A stretch of 52,124 nucleotides of DNA from Paracoccaceae bacterium (lineage in GTDB: Bacteria > Pseudomonadota > Alphaproteobacteria > Rhodobacterales > Rhodobacteraceae). Made by a program: the position numbers and the translations under genes. Below the pieces are notes generated by a model, which did not search any database, was not told the origin of the DNA, and saw only the letters and a program-made list of their open reading frames with translations. Shown in pieces: positions 23,559-32,432 of the stretch. The DNA lies in assembly GCA_017854585.1 (NCBI GenBank), contig JAFMHK010000025.1, positions 1 through 52,124 of the forward strand. The letters run 5' to 3'. The number at the start of each line of letters is the position of its first letter. Within the stretch, counting starts at the first letter, position 1.

Positions 23559-23837
23559 CAACCGGCAGGCAAGGCGAACACGCCGAGGACGCACAGAAGG
23601 GCAAAAACTCATCCGCGCAATCATGCTCTGGATGACGCAGCGCAGTTGCAAAGCGTTATTATCGCTCGCTTAAGGTCTCAAACCCGGCGGGTCCGGACCT
23701 TCGCCGACAAGCCGACCGTTCAAGGTGCCCTTTTGCGACAGCGCTGGTCGAGGTCAGTCAAGCGCAATGGCCTGCGGTCTGACCGCGCCCCGACAGCACG
23801 ATCTTTCTTCGTTGGCGTCCCACGCTCTCCACCACCG
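23559..23837. other. Gene-poor spacer
   Basis: About 280 bp between the LpxL-like gene and the binding-protein remnant on the opposite strand. No frame shows family resemblance. Together with 24294-24704 it makes this the least gene-dense part of the window. Confidence 0.45.
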
Positions 23838-24293
23838 TCATGGTCGGGCAGGACGAGCGGGACGACCGGCAGATGGTGCGCCTTGCGCGGGTGATGCCTG
23901 CCCCAAGGTTTCAGGAAGCACAAAGTGGGCGTTCGGCGCCGCCATGGACTGGCGCACCCGTTCTGTTACGGCTGGCGCGCCCGCAAATACATCACAAGCA
24001 TAGTTGGAGTACAGGGAAATGCCGTCTGGTAAAGTTTCGAACGGCACCGATGAATAGAAGATACCGTTCGCTACAAAATAGCCCTCCACAAGGCGTGCGG
24101 CAGACGATTCTGTCTGCAAGCAGATTGTGGCCCCATCAAGTTCATTCACGGAGCTAACGCCCAACGCGATGGGGACCAGAAAACTTGCGGAATTCTGTTG
24201 CGCCACATTCTGAGCCACAGAGGTGGATGGGGCCAACGCACATAGCGTGGCAAGGCCAACGCTGACCAAAAAAGATCTTAGCATATTCATCAT
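23838..24293 (-). pseudogene. Single-lobe remnant of an amino-acid ABC transporter binding protein
   Basis: A 151-aa frame with an intact signal peptide (MLRSFLVSVGLATLCALAPSTSVAQ) joined directly to a segment matching the second lobe of AapJ-type binding proteins: ALGVSSVNELDGATICLQ, VEGYFVANGIFYSS, ACDVFAGAPAVTERVRQ and HFVLPETLG. The first about 90 mature residues of the family, containing the first ligand lobe, are missing, and the C-terminus ends in a low-complexity RPARPARP run. No permease or ATPase genes adjoin it. It is most simply a deletion-derived pseudogene, but the uninterrupted frame and signal mean a small secreted product cannot be excluded. Confidence 0.55.
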
Positions 24294-24704
24294 TCCAATT
24301 TTTCAATCTTGTCGTGTTGTCGACATGCGCCAATTTCGTGACGCGGGATCCGAAACATAGCCCTATCATTCTCATTGATCAACTTTTTCGCCCCCAAGTG
24401 GTCTCTGCCGCGGTGTATTCGCTCGTGCCAGAGTGGACCGGGCGCCGTGGCCGTGAGCCGGACCCATCTGGGCTTGGCGGCTCGGTCTTTTAGGACGGCG
24501 AACAGGCCTGCCGACCCGCTCGCCTTTTCCTCCCCTGCCGTTGTCCACGACGCAGGTAAGGCACACACGAGGGACAATTCGCAGCCCGCACGCCGCCCGG
24601 TTCAGCCCCTTGAAACAACACCCCATAGGTGCGGATCTGAACATGCTGGTCCCGCAGGTGCAGGCGCGTTAGGCTGATCGCATCTGTTTTGCGGAGGTGC
24701 CAAG
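24294..24704. other. Gene-poor spacer
   Basis: About 410 bp with no recognised gene. It includes an isolated 8-bp palindrome TTGATCAA at 24375-24382 that lacks the spacer of an FNR box. The right end must contain the promoter for the PLDc_N/BrkB genes; GGAGG at 24693-24697 precedes the first ATG. Confidence 0.45.
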
Positions 24705-24887
24705 ATGACAATGGGATGGGGTTTGTTGGGGCTGATCGCGCTTGGCCTGCAGCTTTGGGCGATCATTTCGGTCATCGGATCGCGGGCCAGCACCGGGGCC
24801 AAAGTCCTGTGGGTGTTGTTCATTCTGGTGTTGCCCATCATCGGGTTCATCGTATGGCTGATCGTGGGGCCAAGAGCGGAGCGCTGA
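24705..24887 (+). CDS. PLDc_N-domain miniprotein
   Basis: A 60-aa protein consisting of two transmembrane helices (about 4-24 and 32-54) separated by SRASTGAKVLW. This matches the phospholipase D/cardiolipin synthase N-terminal membrane domain (PF13396) as a stand-alone unit. No catalytic HKD domain follows. GGAGG lies 7 bp upstream of the ATG. Such proteins are usually of unknown function. It is 3 bp from the BrkB-family gene, so the two are probably cotranslated membrane proteins. Confidence 0.8.
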   Translation: MTMGWGLLGLIALGLQLWAIISVIGSRASTGAKVLWVLFILVLPIIGFIVWLIVGPRAER

Positions 24888-24890
24888 GCG

Positions 24891-25724
24891 ATGCGGTCGC
24901 GGGCCAGATATTGGTGGGCCGTGCTGCGCGGTGTGTACGCGCAGATCAACAGGGCGAACCTGTCGCTGATTGCTGCCGGTGTCGCGTTCTTCGGGATGTT
25001 ATCGTTGTTTCCGGCGCTGTCGGCCATCGTGGCTTTGTGGGGTGTGGTTTCGGACCCGGACGTGGTGGCGGCGCAACTGGTGCTGATGCAAGATATTGTC
25101 CCTGATGAGGTATTTGCCTTGATCAGCGCGCAGGTCACCGGGCTGGCGGCGGCGGAGACCACGGTCTTGAGCTGGGCTGGCGGGCTGTCACTGTTGCTGG
25201 CGGTGTGGTCGGCGCGCGCGGGGGTTGGCGCGCTGGTTTCGGGTTTGAACGCGGTCTATGGTGTGCCGCAACGCGGCGGGTTGCGGCATTTGCTGACGGC
25301 GTTGTCGTTGACGGGCCTGCTGGTGGGTGTGGCGCTGGTGGCGCTGAGCACGGTGGTGATAGCGCCGGTGGCCCTCAAGTTCCTGCCGCTAGGAACGTTC
25401 ACGGCATTGCTGGCTGAAATCATGCGCTGGACGATTGCGATTGGCGTGATGCTGGCGGGCTTGGGCATTGTCTATCGCTATGGCCCGAACCTTGGTGGTC
25501 CGCGCACGCCATGGTTGTCGCCCGGCGCGGTGCTGGCGGTGTTCGTGTGGGTCGCCGCATCTGCCGCGTTCTCGATCTATCTGGCGAATTTCGGCAACTA
25601 TAACGAAATCTACGGGTCGATCGGGGCCGCGATCGCGTTGCTGATGTGGTTGTACCTGTCAGCGTTTCTGATCTTGGTCGGGGCCGCGATCAACGTGGAG
25701 CTGTCGCGGGTCGCCGCAGCCTGA
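24891..25724 (+). CDS. YihY/BrkB-family inner-membrane protein
   Basis: A 277-aa polytopic protein of the YihY/virulence factor BrkB family (PF03631). Six hydrophobic segments are visible. Family signatures include NLSLIAAGVAFFGMLSLFPAL near 22-42, WSARAGVGALVSGLNAVYGV near 105-124, YRYGPN, and YGSIGAAIALLMWLYLSAFLILVGA near the C-terminus. The molecular role is unknown; older RNase BN assignments for this family are not supported. It begins 3 bp after the PLDc_N miniprotein and is followed by an ABC exporter gene after 82 bp. Confidence 0.9.
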   Translation: MRSRARYWWAVLRGVYAQINRANLSLIAAGVAFFGMLSLFPALSAIVALWGVVSDPDVVAAQLVLMQDIVPDEVFALISAQVTGLAAAETTVLSWAGGLSLLLAVWSARAGVGALVSGLNAVYGVPQRGGLRHLLTALSLTGLLVGVALVALSTVVIAPVALKFLPLGTFTALLAEIMRWTIAIGVMLAGLGIVYRYGPNLGGPRTPWLSPGAVLAVFVWVAASAAFSIYLANFGNYNEIYGSIGAAIALLMWLYLSAFLILVGAAINVELSRVAAA

Positions 25725-25806
25725 CGGGGGGTGCGGCACAACCGAACCTTGTGCGTCGCGTGTGGGCCGTTTATTCCACTCCCTCAACGCAACTTCCACG
25801 GATCCA

Positions 25807-27615
25807 ATGGCAGACACCCCCCCAAGACCGCCCGCAGCACCCGCCAGCGAAGAGCGCGAAAAATCCAAGAAGATCGGTAGTTTGCGCGCGCTGGTTCCGT
25901 TCTTGCGGCCCTATGTGCTGTTGTTGGCGGCGGCAGGCGCCTCGTTGGTCCTGACGGCGATCGTTTCACTGACGCTTCCGTTGGCGGTGCGCCGCGTGGT
26001 CGACGGGTTCGAAACCGAAAGCGCGGCCTTGCTGGACCAGTATTTTCTGGCTGCCCTCATGATTGCGGTGATTTTGGCGTTTGGCACGGGCCTGCGCTAT
26101 TATCTTGTGACGCGGCTGGGCGAGCGGGTGGTGGCGGATATCCGCAAGGCAGTGTTCGACCGGGTGATCGGGATGAGCCCCGCGTTCTACGAAAACATCA
26201 TGACGGGCGAGGTGTTGAGCCGGATTACCACCGATACCACGCTGCTGTTGAGTGTGATTTCCTCGTCCGTGTCGATCGCGCTGCGCAACCTGCTGATCTT
26301 GATGGGGGGGCTTGGCTTGATGCTGGTGACATCGCCCAAGCTGGCCGGTCTGGTGTTGCTGATCGTGCCGATCATCATTCTGCCGATCGTGTTTCTGGGC
26401 CGCCGGTTGCGGGTCTTGAGCCGTCAGAACCAAGATTGGATCGCAGAAAGCAGCGGCAATGCGTCTGAGACGCTCTTGTCAGTGCAGACAGTGCAGGCCT
26501 TTACCCATGAAATCCCAAGCGCGCTGCGGTTTGCGGCCGTGACCGAACGGAGCTTCGACAGCGCCAAGAGCCGGATCGCCACGCGGGCGGTGATGACGGT
26601 GATCGTGATCACGCTTGTGTTCGCGGGAATCGTATCGGTGCTGTGGATCGGGGCGCGGGATGTGCGGGCCGACATCATGACCATCGGAGAGCTGATCCAG
26701 TTTCTGATCTATGCCATCATGGTGGCCGGATCGGTTGGCGCGCTATCGGAGATCTGGGGTGAATTGCAGCGCGCGTCGGGGGCGACCGAACGGTTGGTGG
26801 AGCTGTTGCAGACCACCGATAGCGTGGCGGACCCGGACGTCGGCGTGCCGCTGCCAATGACTGGGCGTGGCGCGATCACGTTCGAGGACGTCCGGTTCCA
26901 TTACCCTACGCGACCTGAAACCGCTGCGCTGGACGGGGTGAGCCTGACGGTGAAGCCCGGCGAAACGGTTGCGCTTGTCGGGCCGTCAGGCGCGGGAAAA
27001 TCGACTATCTTCCAACTTCTGTTGCGGTTTTATGACCCGGATTCGGGGCGGATCACGCTGGATGGTGTTGACCTGCGGGACGTGCGGCGCGATGCATTCC
27101 GCGCGGCGATGGCGCTGGTGCCGCAAGACCCGGTGATCTTTGCCACTTCGGCGCGGGAAAACATCCGTTTTGGGCGGCCCGAGGCCAGCGACGCCGAAGT
27201 CGAGGCCGCCGCGAAAGCGGCTGCGGCGCACGGGTTCCTGAGCGCGCTGCCTGACGGCTATGACACGTATGTGGGTGAACGCGGCATCATGTTGTCGGGC
27301 GGACAGAAACAGCGGATTGCCATTGCACGGGCGATTTTGCGCGATGCGCCAATCTTGCTGCTGGATGAGGCGACAAGCGCGCTGGACGCTGAGAGCGAAC
27401 GCGCGGTGCAAGACGCGGTTGCCGCATTGAGCGAGGGGCGAACGACCCTGATCGTGGCGCACCGGCTTGCGACCGTGAAACAGGCAGACCGGATCCTGGT
27501 TTTCGCCGATGGGCAGATCGTGGCCGAAGGAACGCACGACAGTCTGGTTGCTGAAGGCGGTCTGTATGCGCGGTTGGCGCGGCTGCAATTTACCGACGGC
27601 GCGATCGAAGAATAA
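25807..27615 (+). CDS. MsbA-like ABC exporter (fused permease-ATPase)
   Basis: A 602-aa half-transporter. The type IV transmembrane domain with six helices occupies about 35-320, and the nucleotide-binding domain about 355-590. Walker A is GPSGAGKST, the signature is LSGGQKQR, Walker B is ILLLDEATSALD, and the switch His is in IVAHRLATVK. All motifs are intact, so the homodimer should be active. Closest in appearance to the alphaproteobacterial ABCB/MsbA-like group; the substrate (lipid, peptide or drug) cannot be told. ATG 25807 (MADTPPRPP) is preferred to an in-frame GTG at 25762, since a Pro-rich start is usual for this group. Confidence 0.87.
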   Translation: MADTPPRPPAAPASEEREKSKKIGSLRALVPFLRPYVLLLAAAGASLVLTAIVSLTLPLAVRRVVDGFETESAALLDQYFLAALMIAVILAFGTGLRYYLVTRLGERVVADIRKAVFDRVIGMSPAFYENIMTGEVLSRITTDTTLLLSVISSSVSIALRNLLILMGGLGLMLVTSPKLAGLVLLIVPIIILPIVFLGRRLRVLSRQNQDWIAESSGNASETLLSVQTVQAFTHEIPSALRFAAVTERSFDSAKSRIATRAVMTVIVITLVFAGIVSVLWIGARDVRADIMTIGELIQFLIYAIMVAGSVGALSEIWGELQRASGATERLVELLQTTDSVADPDVGVPLPMTGRGAITFEDVRFHYPTRPETAALDGVSLTVKPGETVALVGPSGAGKSTIFQLLLRFYDPDSGRITLDGVDLRDVRRDAFRAAMALVPQDPVIFATSARENIRFGRPEASDAEVEAAAKAAAAHGFLSALPDGYDTYVGERGIMLSGGQKQRIAIARAILRDAPILLLDEATSALDAESERAVQDAVAALSEGRTTLIVAHRLATVKQADRILVFADGQIVAEGTHDSLVAEGGLYARLARLQFTDGAIEE

Positions 27616-27719
27616 AGGTTATCGCTGCGTTATGCTTGCCACGCGGACTGGCAGGCTCCATCCTTGCTTACCATTGGATCCGGGCAAACCGGGCCGGGTA
27701 AAAACGGGAGGAGGGGCCA

Positions 27720-29615
27720 ATGGCGCGTTTCGCGAGCATTGCCGATATTCGTGAAATCGAGGCTGCACAGCCGTGGCCGGCAAGCCTGCCTGCGCAGACG
27801 ATCTACGAACTGCTGGGGCAAGCCAAAGACAAGTACGGCGCGTTGAACGCGATTTCGTTCCAGATGTTTTCGGGACCCGCCGCCAAGGCCGAAACCGTGA
27901 CATGGGCGCAACTGCATGCCCGCGTGACACAAGCCGCGAACCTGTTTCGCAGTCTTGGTGTGGGAGAACGTGACACCGTCGCCTTTGTGCTACCCAATTG
28001 TTCGGAAACGCCGGTGGCATTGCTGGGCGGTATGGTGGCCGGCATCGTGAACCCGGTGAACCCGCTGCTGGAGCCTGAGCAGATCGCCGCGATCTTGCGG
28101 GAAACCAAGGCCAAGGTTGTGGTCACCTTACGCGCGTTTCCCAAGACGGATGTGGCGCAAAAGGTGGCCGAGGCGGTTGCCCTTGCCCCGAATGTGGAAA
28201 CGGTGCTGGAGGTTGACCTGCTGCGCTATATCACTGGTGTAAAGCGCCTGATCGTGCCCTTGGTCCGGCCCAAGGTGGCGGTGACCCACAAGGCGAAAGT
28301 GCTGGATTTCAACAAGGCGCTGGACCAGCAACCCAAGAATGCCCTGACCTTTGCCGACAGCGCCGGGGACCGCGTGGCGGCCTATTTCCACACCGGTGGC
28401 ACGACCGGCATGCCAAAAGTGGCACAGCACAAGTATTCCGGCATGATCTATAATGGCTGGATCGGACATACCTTGTTGTTCGGGTCGGATGACAACGTGA
28501 TCTGTCCCTTGCCACTGTTCCATGTCTTCGCGGTGCATGTGATCTTGATGGCGATGATCTGTTCCGGTGCACATGTGATCTTGCCGACACCACAGGGCTA
28601 TCGCGGCGAAGGCGTGTTCGACAATTTCTGGAAGTTGGTTGAACGCTGGCAGGTGACATTCATCATTACGGTTCCCACCGCGATTGCCGCGATGATGCAG
28701 CGCCCGGTGAATGCGGACGTATCGTCGGTGAAAACGGCCTTCTCAGGCTCGGCTCCTTTGCCGGTGGAGCTGTTTCACCGGTTTGAACGGGCGACCGGTG
28801 TGACGTTGATCGAAGGGTACGGCCTGACCGAGGCGACATGTCTTGTGTCGTGCAACCCCGTGGACGGCGAGAAGAAGATCGGCTCGGTCGGTATTCCCTT
28901 CCCGCACACGGAGGTCCGTATCTTGAAGGATACGCCCGATGGGCCGATGGAATGCGCCGTCGATGAGGTTGGTGAGATTTGCATCGACAACCCCGGGGTG
29001 TTCGAGGGGTCCACATATACCGAATCCGACAAGAATATCGATTTGTTCCATTATGACATCTTCTTGCGCACGGGCGATCTGGGTCGGATCGACGCCGATG
29101 GCTACCTGTGGATCACGGGCCGGGCCAAGGACCTGATCATTCGTGGTGGGCACAACATCGATCCCGCCGAAATCGAAGAGGTTCTGGCCGGCCATGAGGC
29201 GGTGGCATTTGCCGGCGCAATTGGCCAGCCGGACGCTTTCGCGGGTGAATTGCCCTGCGTTTACGTTGAACTGGTTGATGGGGCGATTGTGCCCGAGGCG
29301 GATTTGCTGGCCTTTGCTGCCGAACACATCCCCGAACGTGCCGCGATCCCGAAATATCTTGAGATCGTGAGCGAGTTGCCGAAAACCGCCGTGGGAAAGA
29401 TTTTCAAGCCCGATCTGAGGAAAATGGCGATCACCCGGGTGTATAACGCAGCATTGGCCGATGCCGGACTGACTGCGCGGGTGACTGTCGTGATCGAAAG
29501 CAAGAAGCGTGGGTTGGTGGCTCAGGTTGATCCGGCTGCCCGATCCGAAGATGAACAGGTCAAAAGGATATTGGGAGAGTTCACCCGGCCTTGGGAATGG
29601 GCCGACGCGACTTGA
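27720..29615 (+). CDS. AMP-forming acyl-CoA synthetase
   Basis: A 631-aa member of the ANL superfamily that activates a carboxylic acid to acyl-AMP and then acyl-CoA. The P-loop motif is HTGGTTGMPKVAQ near 223-235, A5 is LIEGYGLTEATC near 360-371, and A7/A8 read YLWITGRAKDLIIRGGHNIDPAEIEE. The C-terminal catalytic Lys motif is LPKTAVGKIFK. All catalytic elements are present. It resembles the branch annotated only as acyl-CoA synthetase in Rhodobacterales; chain-length preference is unknown. GGAGG is found 8 bp before the ATG. No beta-oxidation genes adjoin it. Confidence 0.88.
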   Translation: MARFASIADIREIEAAQPWPASLPAQTIYELLGQAKDKYGALNAISFQMFSGPAAKAETVTWAQLHARVTQAANLFRSLGVGERDTVAFVLPNCSETPVALLGGMVAGIVNPVNPLLEPEQIAAILRETKAKVVVTLRAFPKTDVAQKVAEAVALAPNVETVLEVDLLRYITGVKRLIVPLVRPKVAVTHKAKVLDFNKALDQQPKNALTFADSAGDRVAAYFHTGGTTGMPKVAQHKYSGMIYNGWIGHTLLFGSDDNVICPLPLFHVFAVHVILMAMICSGAHVILPTPQGYRGEGVFDNFWKLVERWQVTFIITVPTAIAAMMQRPVNADVSSVKTAFSGSAPLPVELFHRFERATGVTLIEGYGLTEATCLVSCNPVDGEKKIGSVGIPFPHTEVRILKDTPDGPMECAVDEVGEICIDNPGVFEGSTYTESDKNIDLFHYDIFLRTGDLGRIDADGYLWITGRAKDLIIRGGHNIDPAEIEEVLAGHEAVAFAGAIGQPDAFAGELPCVYVELVDGAIVPEADLLAFAAEHIPERAAIPKYLEIVSELPKTAVGKIFKPDLRKMAITRVYNAALADAGLTARVTVVIESKKRGLVAQVDPAARSEDEQVKRILGEFTRPWEWADAT

Positions 29616-29774
29616 CGCCGGGGGTCGCGTCAGACACCGGCGCAACCGCAGGGGAAATGGCGGCGCGACCGCACAAACTGATGGCTATCGTCAATCCGCT
29701 CCTCGTGTGGTTCAGGCGATGGTCGGAACACGAATTGCGATTGCGTTCCCGGACTTGCGGCTCAAGATAAGCGG

Positions 29775-30992
29775 ATGACGCTACCGCAGATTGACAACGC
29801 GACCGCCCGCGCCCTGTTTTTGGCGCGCCACGGGTTGGCCGGTGCTCCGACCGGATCCGCCACAGGTGCGGCCTTGCAAGAGGTCGTGACGGATCTTGGT
29901 TTTGTGCAGGTCGACAGCGTCAGCACGGTGGCGCGGGCGCACGACATGATCTTGTGGTCGCGCCGACAGGCTTACCGACCTGAAAGCCTGCGTTGGCTGA
30001 ACGACTGCGCGCGTGGCGTCTTCGAACATTGGACCCATGATGCGGCCATGATCCCGGTCGCGTTCTTTCCATATTGGCGGCTGAAATTTGACCGTGATGC
30101 CGCCCGTTTGCGGCACCGTTGGAAGGATTGGCAAGGGTCAGCGTTTCACGGTGAAATTGATACCGTGCTGCGCCACGTGACCCTGCATGGTGCGGTATGC
30201 ACGGCCGATATGGCCGGCGATAGGCCTGAGAAATCAACGGGTTGGTGGGACTGGCACCCGTCCAAGACAGCGCTGGAATACCTCTGGCGGTCGGGAAAAC
30301 TGGCCGTGACGAAGCGAGAGGGGTTTCGCAAGCATTATGACCTGACCGAGCGGGTGATCCCACCCGAGGCGTTGGCTGAAAGGGTTTCGGAGGCCGAAAC
30401 AGTGGCATGGGCCTGCACCGCCGCGTTGGACCGATTGGGGTTTGCCACCCATGGTGAGTTGGCGGCGTTCTGGGACTTGATCCGCCCGCACGAGGCAAGG
30501 GCTTGGGTTGCCGAAGGGCTGCGGAGCGGGCGATTGGTGGAGGTTGAGGTTGCGTGTCACGCAGGTCCGACACGGCGTGTCGTAATGTGGCCCGCCGTAC
30601 TGGAAGGGCTTGATACGCCGCCCGAAGTGGTAAGCCGCCTGCGCATCCTCAGCCCGTTTGACCCGGCATTGCGCGACCGTGCACGGGCCGAGCGGTTGTT
30701 CGGGTTCCACTACCGGATCGAGATATTCGTACCCGCATCACAGCGCAAATACGGCTATTACGTCTTTCCGGCGATGGAGGGGGCGGCGATGATCGGGCGG
30801 ATCGACATGACGGCGGACCGGACGACCCGGACCTTGCGGGTAACCGCGTTCTGGCCCGAGGCCGGCGTGCGCATGGGCAAGGGGCGGTTTGCCCGGCTGG
30901 AGGGAGAGCTGACCCGCATGGCCCGGCTGGCCCAATGCGAGGACGTGACATTCGCCCCCGGATGGCTGCGCGAGACGCCGGCAGAGGGGTGA
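29775..30992 (+). CDS. YcaQ/AlkX-like winged-helix DNA glycosylase family protein
   Basis: A 405-aa protein of the HTH_42/DUF1006 family (COG3214). Members AlkZ and YcaQ (AlkX) are DNA glycosylases that act on crosslinks and bulky adducts. The catalytic-type Q-x-D motif is visible as FVQVDSVSTVARAHD near 38-52, followed by the conserved WSRRQAYRP, WTHDAAMIP, and near the C-terminus the YYVFPAMEGAAMIGRIDM block. The length fits the family. The Asp-containing motif fits the YcaQ branch rather than AlkZ (Q-x-Q). It stands alone, 160 bp after the acyl-CoA synthetase. Confidence 0.83.
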   Translation: MTLPQIDNATARALFLARHGLAGAPTGSATGAALQEVVTDLGFVQVDSVSTVARAHDMILWSRRQAYRPESLRWLNDCARGVFEHWTHDAAMIPVAFFPYWRLKFDRDAARLRHRWKDWQGSAFHGEIDTVLRHVTLHGAVCTADMAGDRPEKSTGWWDWHPSKTALEYLWRSGKLAVTKREGFRKHYDLTERVIPPEALAERVSEAETVAWACTAALDRLGFATHGELAAFWDLIRPHEARAWVAEGLRSGRLVEVEVACHAGPTRRVVMWPAVLEGLDTPPEVVSRLRILSPFDPALRDRARAERLFGFHYRIEIFVPASQRKYGYYVFPAMEGAAMIGRIDMTADRTTRTLRVTAFWPEAGVRMGKGRFARLEGELTRMARLAQCEDVTFAPGWLRETPAEG

Positions 30993-31009
30993 CGTGGTTG
31001 TCACATGTG

Positions 31010-31036
31010 CAGACCACCTGAACAGGTGATGGTCTG
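31010..31036. other. Hairpin between ycaQ-like and glycerate kinase genes
   Basis: CAGAC-CACCTG-AA-CAGGTG-ATG-GTCTG forms a 6-bp inner stem and a 5-bp outer stem separated by a 3-nt bulge on one side. It starts 18 bp after the ycaQ-like stop. There is no T-run, so intrinsic termination is doubtful. Confidence 0.4.
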
Positions 31037-31175
31037 ATCGTCCGGCCGAGTCCCATCGTTTCTAGAGAGAACTTGCAGCGCCCGGCCGATGTCGCGGGTC
31101 CGAACTTTGGTGGTCAAGACTTGCCATTTCAGGATGAGGCAGGCCAATTGCGGGTCAACCATGCCGGAGGAACCG

Positions 31176-32432
31176 ATGACGCCCGAAACCCTGTTGCGTG
31201 CCCTGTTTGATCGCGCGGTCGAGGTTGCCGACCCGATGCGCTGCCTTGCGGCCCATTTACCGCCCAAGCCTGCGGGACGGGTGGTCGTTGTGGGGGCGGG
31301 CAAGGCCTCGGCCAGGATGGCGGAGGCGGTCGAGGCGGCATGGGGACCGTGCGAGGGGCTGGTGATCACACGGTATGGATATGGGAGACCCTGCAAGGGG
31401 ATCGAGATCGTCGAGGCGGCACACCCGGTGCCGGATGCGGCAGGCGTGGCGGCGACGGCGCGGATGCTGGATTTGCTGAAGGGGTGCGGGCCAGATGATA
31501 CCGTGCTGGCTTTGATTTCGGGCGGCGGTTCCGCCCTGTTGATCCAACCTGCGGCTGACATCACCTTGGCCGAAAAGCAGGCGCTGACGCAGGACCTTTT
31601 GGCCTCGGGCGCGCCGATTGGCGATATAAACGGGATCCGCAAGGAACTGTCGGCGGTGAAGGGCGGGCGACTGGCGGTTGCGGCGTATCCGGCGCGGATG
31701 TTTGCCCTGCTGTTGTCTGACGTGCCGGGCGACAATCCCGGTGATATCGCAAGTGGTCCGACGGTCGGGCATCGGGGCGACGCGGCCAAGGCGCTTGGGG
31801 TTCTTGCGCGGTGGGGCATCACTCCGCCGCCCGCCATAGCGCGGTTCCTTGCCGCCGGTGGCGACCCGGTGCTGCCTGACGATCCGCGCTTGTCGCGGGT
31901 CGAAAACGTGATCTTCGCCGCGCCATCGCAATCCTTGGCGGCGGCTGCCGAATTGGTGCGCGACGCAGGAGCGGTTCCGATCATCTTGGGTGACGCGATC
32001 GAGGGCGAGGCGCGTGAGGTTGCCGCAGCCCACGCGGTTCATGCGATTGAGGTGCAAGCTGGCATGGGCGCGGTGGATCTGCCGCGCGTATTACTATCGG
32101 GTGGCGAGTTGACGGTGACGCGCAGGGACAACGGGGTGGGTGGACCGAATGCGGAATATGCGCTTGCGCTTGCGCTGGCACTGGGTGGCGCGAAAGGCAT
32201 TCACGCGATTGCCTGCGACACTGACGGCGTCGATGGCGCCGCCGAGGTTGCGGGCGCGATGATAGGCCCGGATACGCTGGCTCGCGCCGAGGCTGCGGGC
32301 ATATCGGCGCGCGATGCGCTTGCTTCCAACGATGCGCACGGCTTTTTCGGCGCGATCGGGGGGCAGGTTGTGACCGGCCCGACCCTGACCAACGTCAACG
32401 ACTTTCGCGCGATCGCGATCTTGCCACGCTAA
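31176..32432 (+). CDS. Glycerate 2-kinase (MOFRL/GckA family)
   Basis: A 418-aa kinase phosphorylating D-glycerate to 2-phosphoglycerate, as in the serine cycle, photorespiratory salvage or tartrate degradation (GckA/TtuD). The N-terminal DUF4147 domain shows VVGAGKASARMAEAVE, LALISGGGSALL, KELSAVKGGRLA and LLLSDVPGDNPGDIASGPTV. The C-terminal MOFRL domain shows GGPNAEYALALAL and ACDTDGVDG. ATG 31176 has GGAGG 5 bp upstream and replaces a longer frame beginning at 31089. The last 38 bp overlap the 3' end of znuB on the opposite strand. Confidence 0.9.
   Translation: MTPETLLRALFDRAVEVADPMRCLAAHLPPKPAGRVVVVGAGKASARMAEAVEAAWGPCEGLVITRYGYGRPCKGIEIVEAAHPVPDAAGVAATARMLDLLKGCGPDDTVLALISGGGSALLIQPAADITLAEKQALTQDLLASGAPIGDINGIRKELSAVKGGRLAVAAYPARMFALLLSDVPGDNPGDIASGPTVGHRGDAAKALGVLARWGITPPPAIARFLAAGGDPVLPDDPRLSRVENVIFAAPSQSLAAAAELVRDAGAVPIILGDAIEGEAREVAAAHAVHAIEVQAGMGAVDLPRVLLSGGELTVTRRDNGVGGPNAEYALALALALGGAKGIHAIACDTDGVDGAAEVAGAMIGPDTLARAEAAGISARDALASNDAHGFFGAIGGQVVTGPTLTNVNDFRAIAILPR

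Noticed and set aside
24375..24382. TTGATCAA palindrome considered as an FNR box
   Set aside because: The half-sites abut without the required 4-bp spacer, and it does not precede a recognised gene at a sensible distance.
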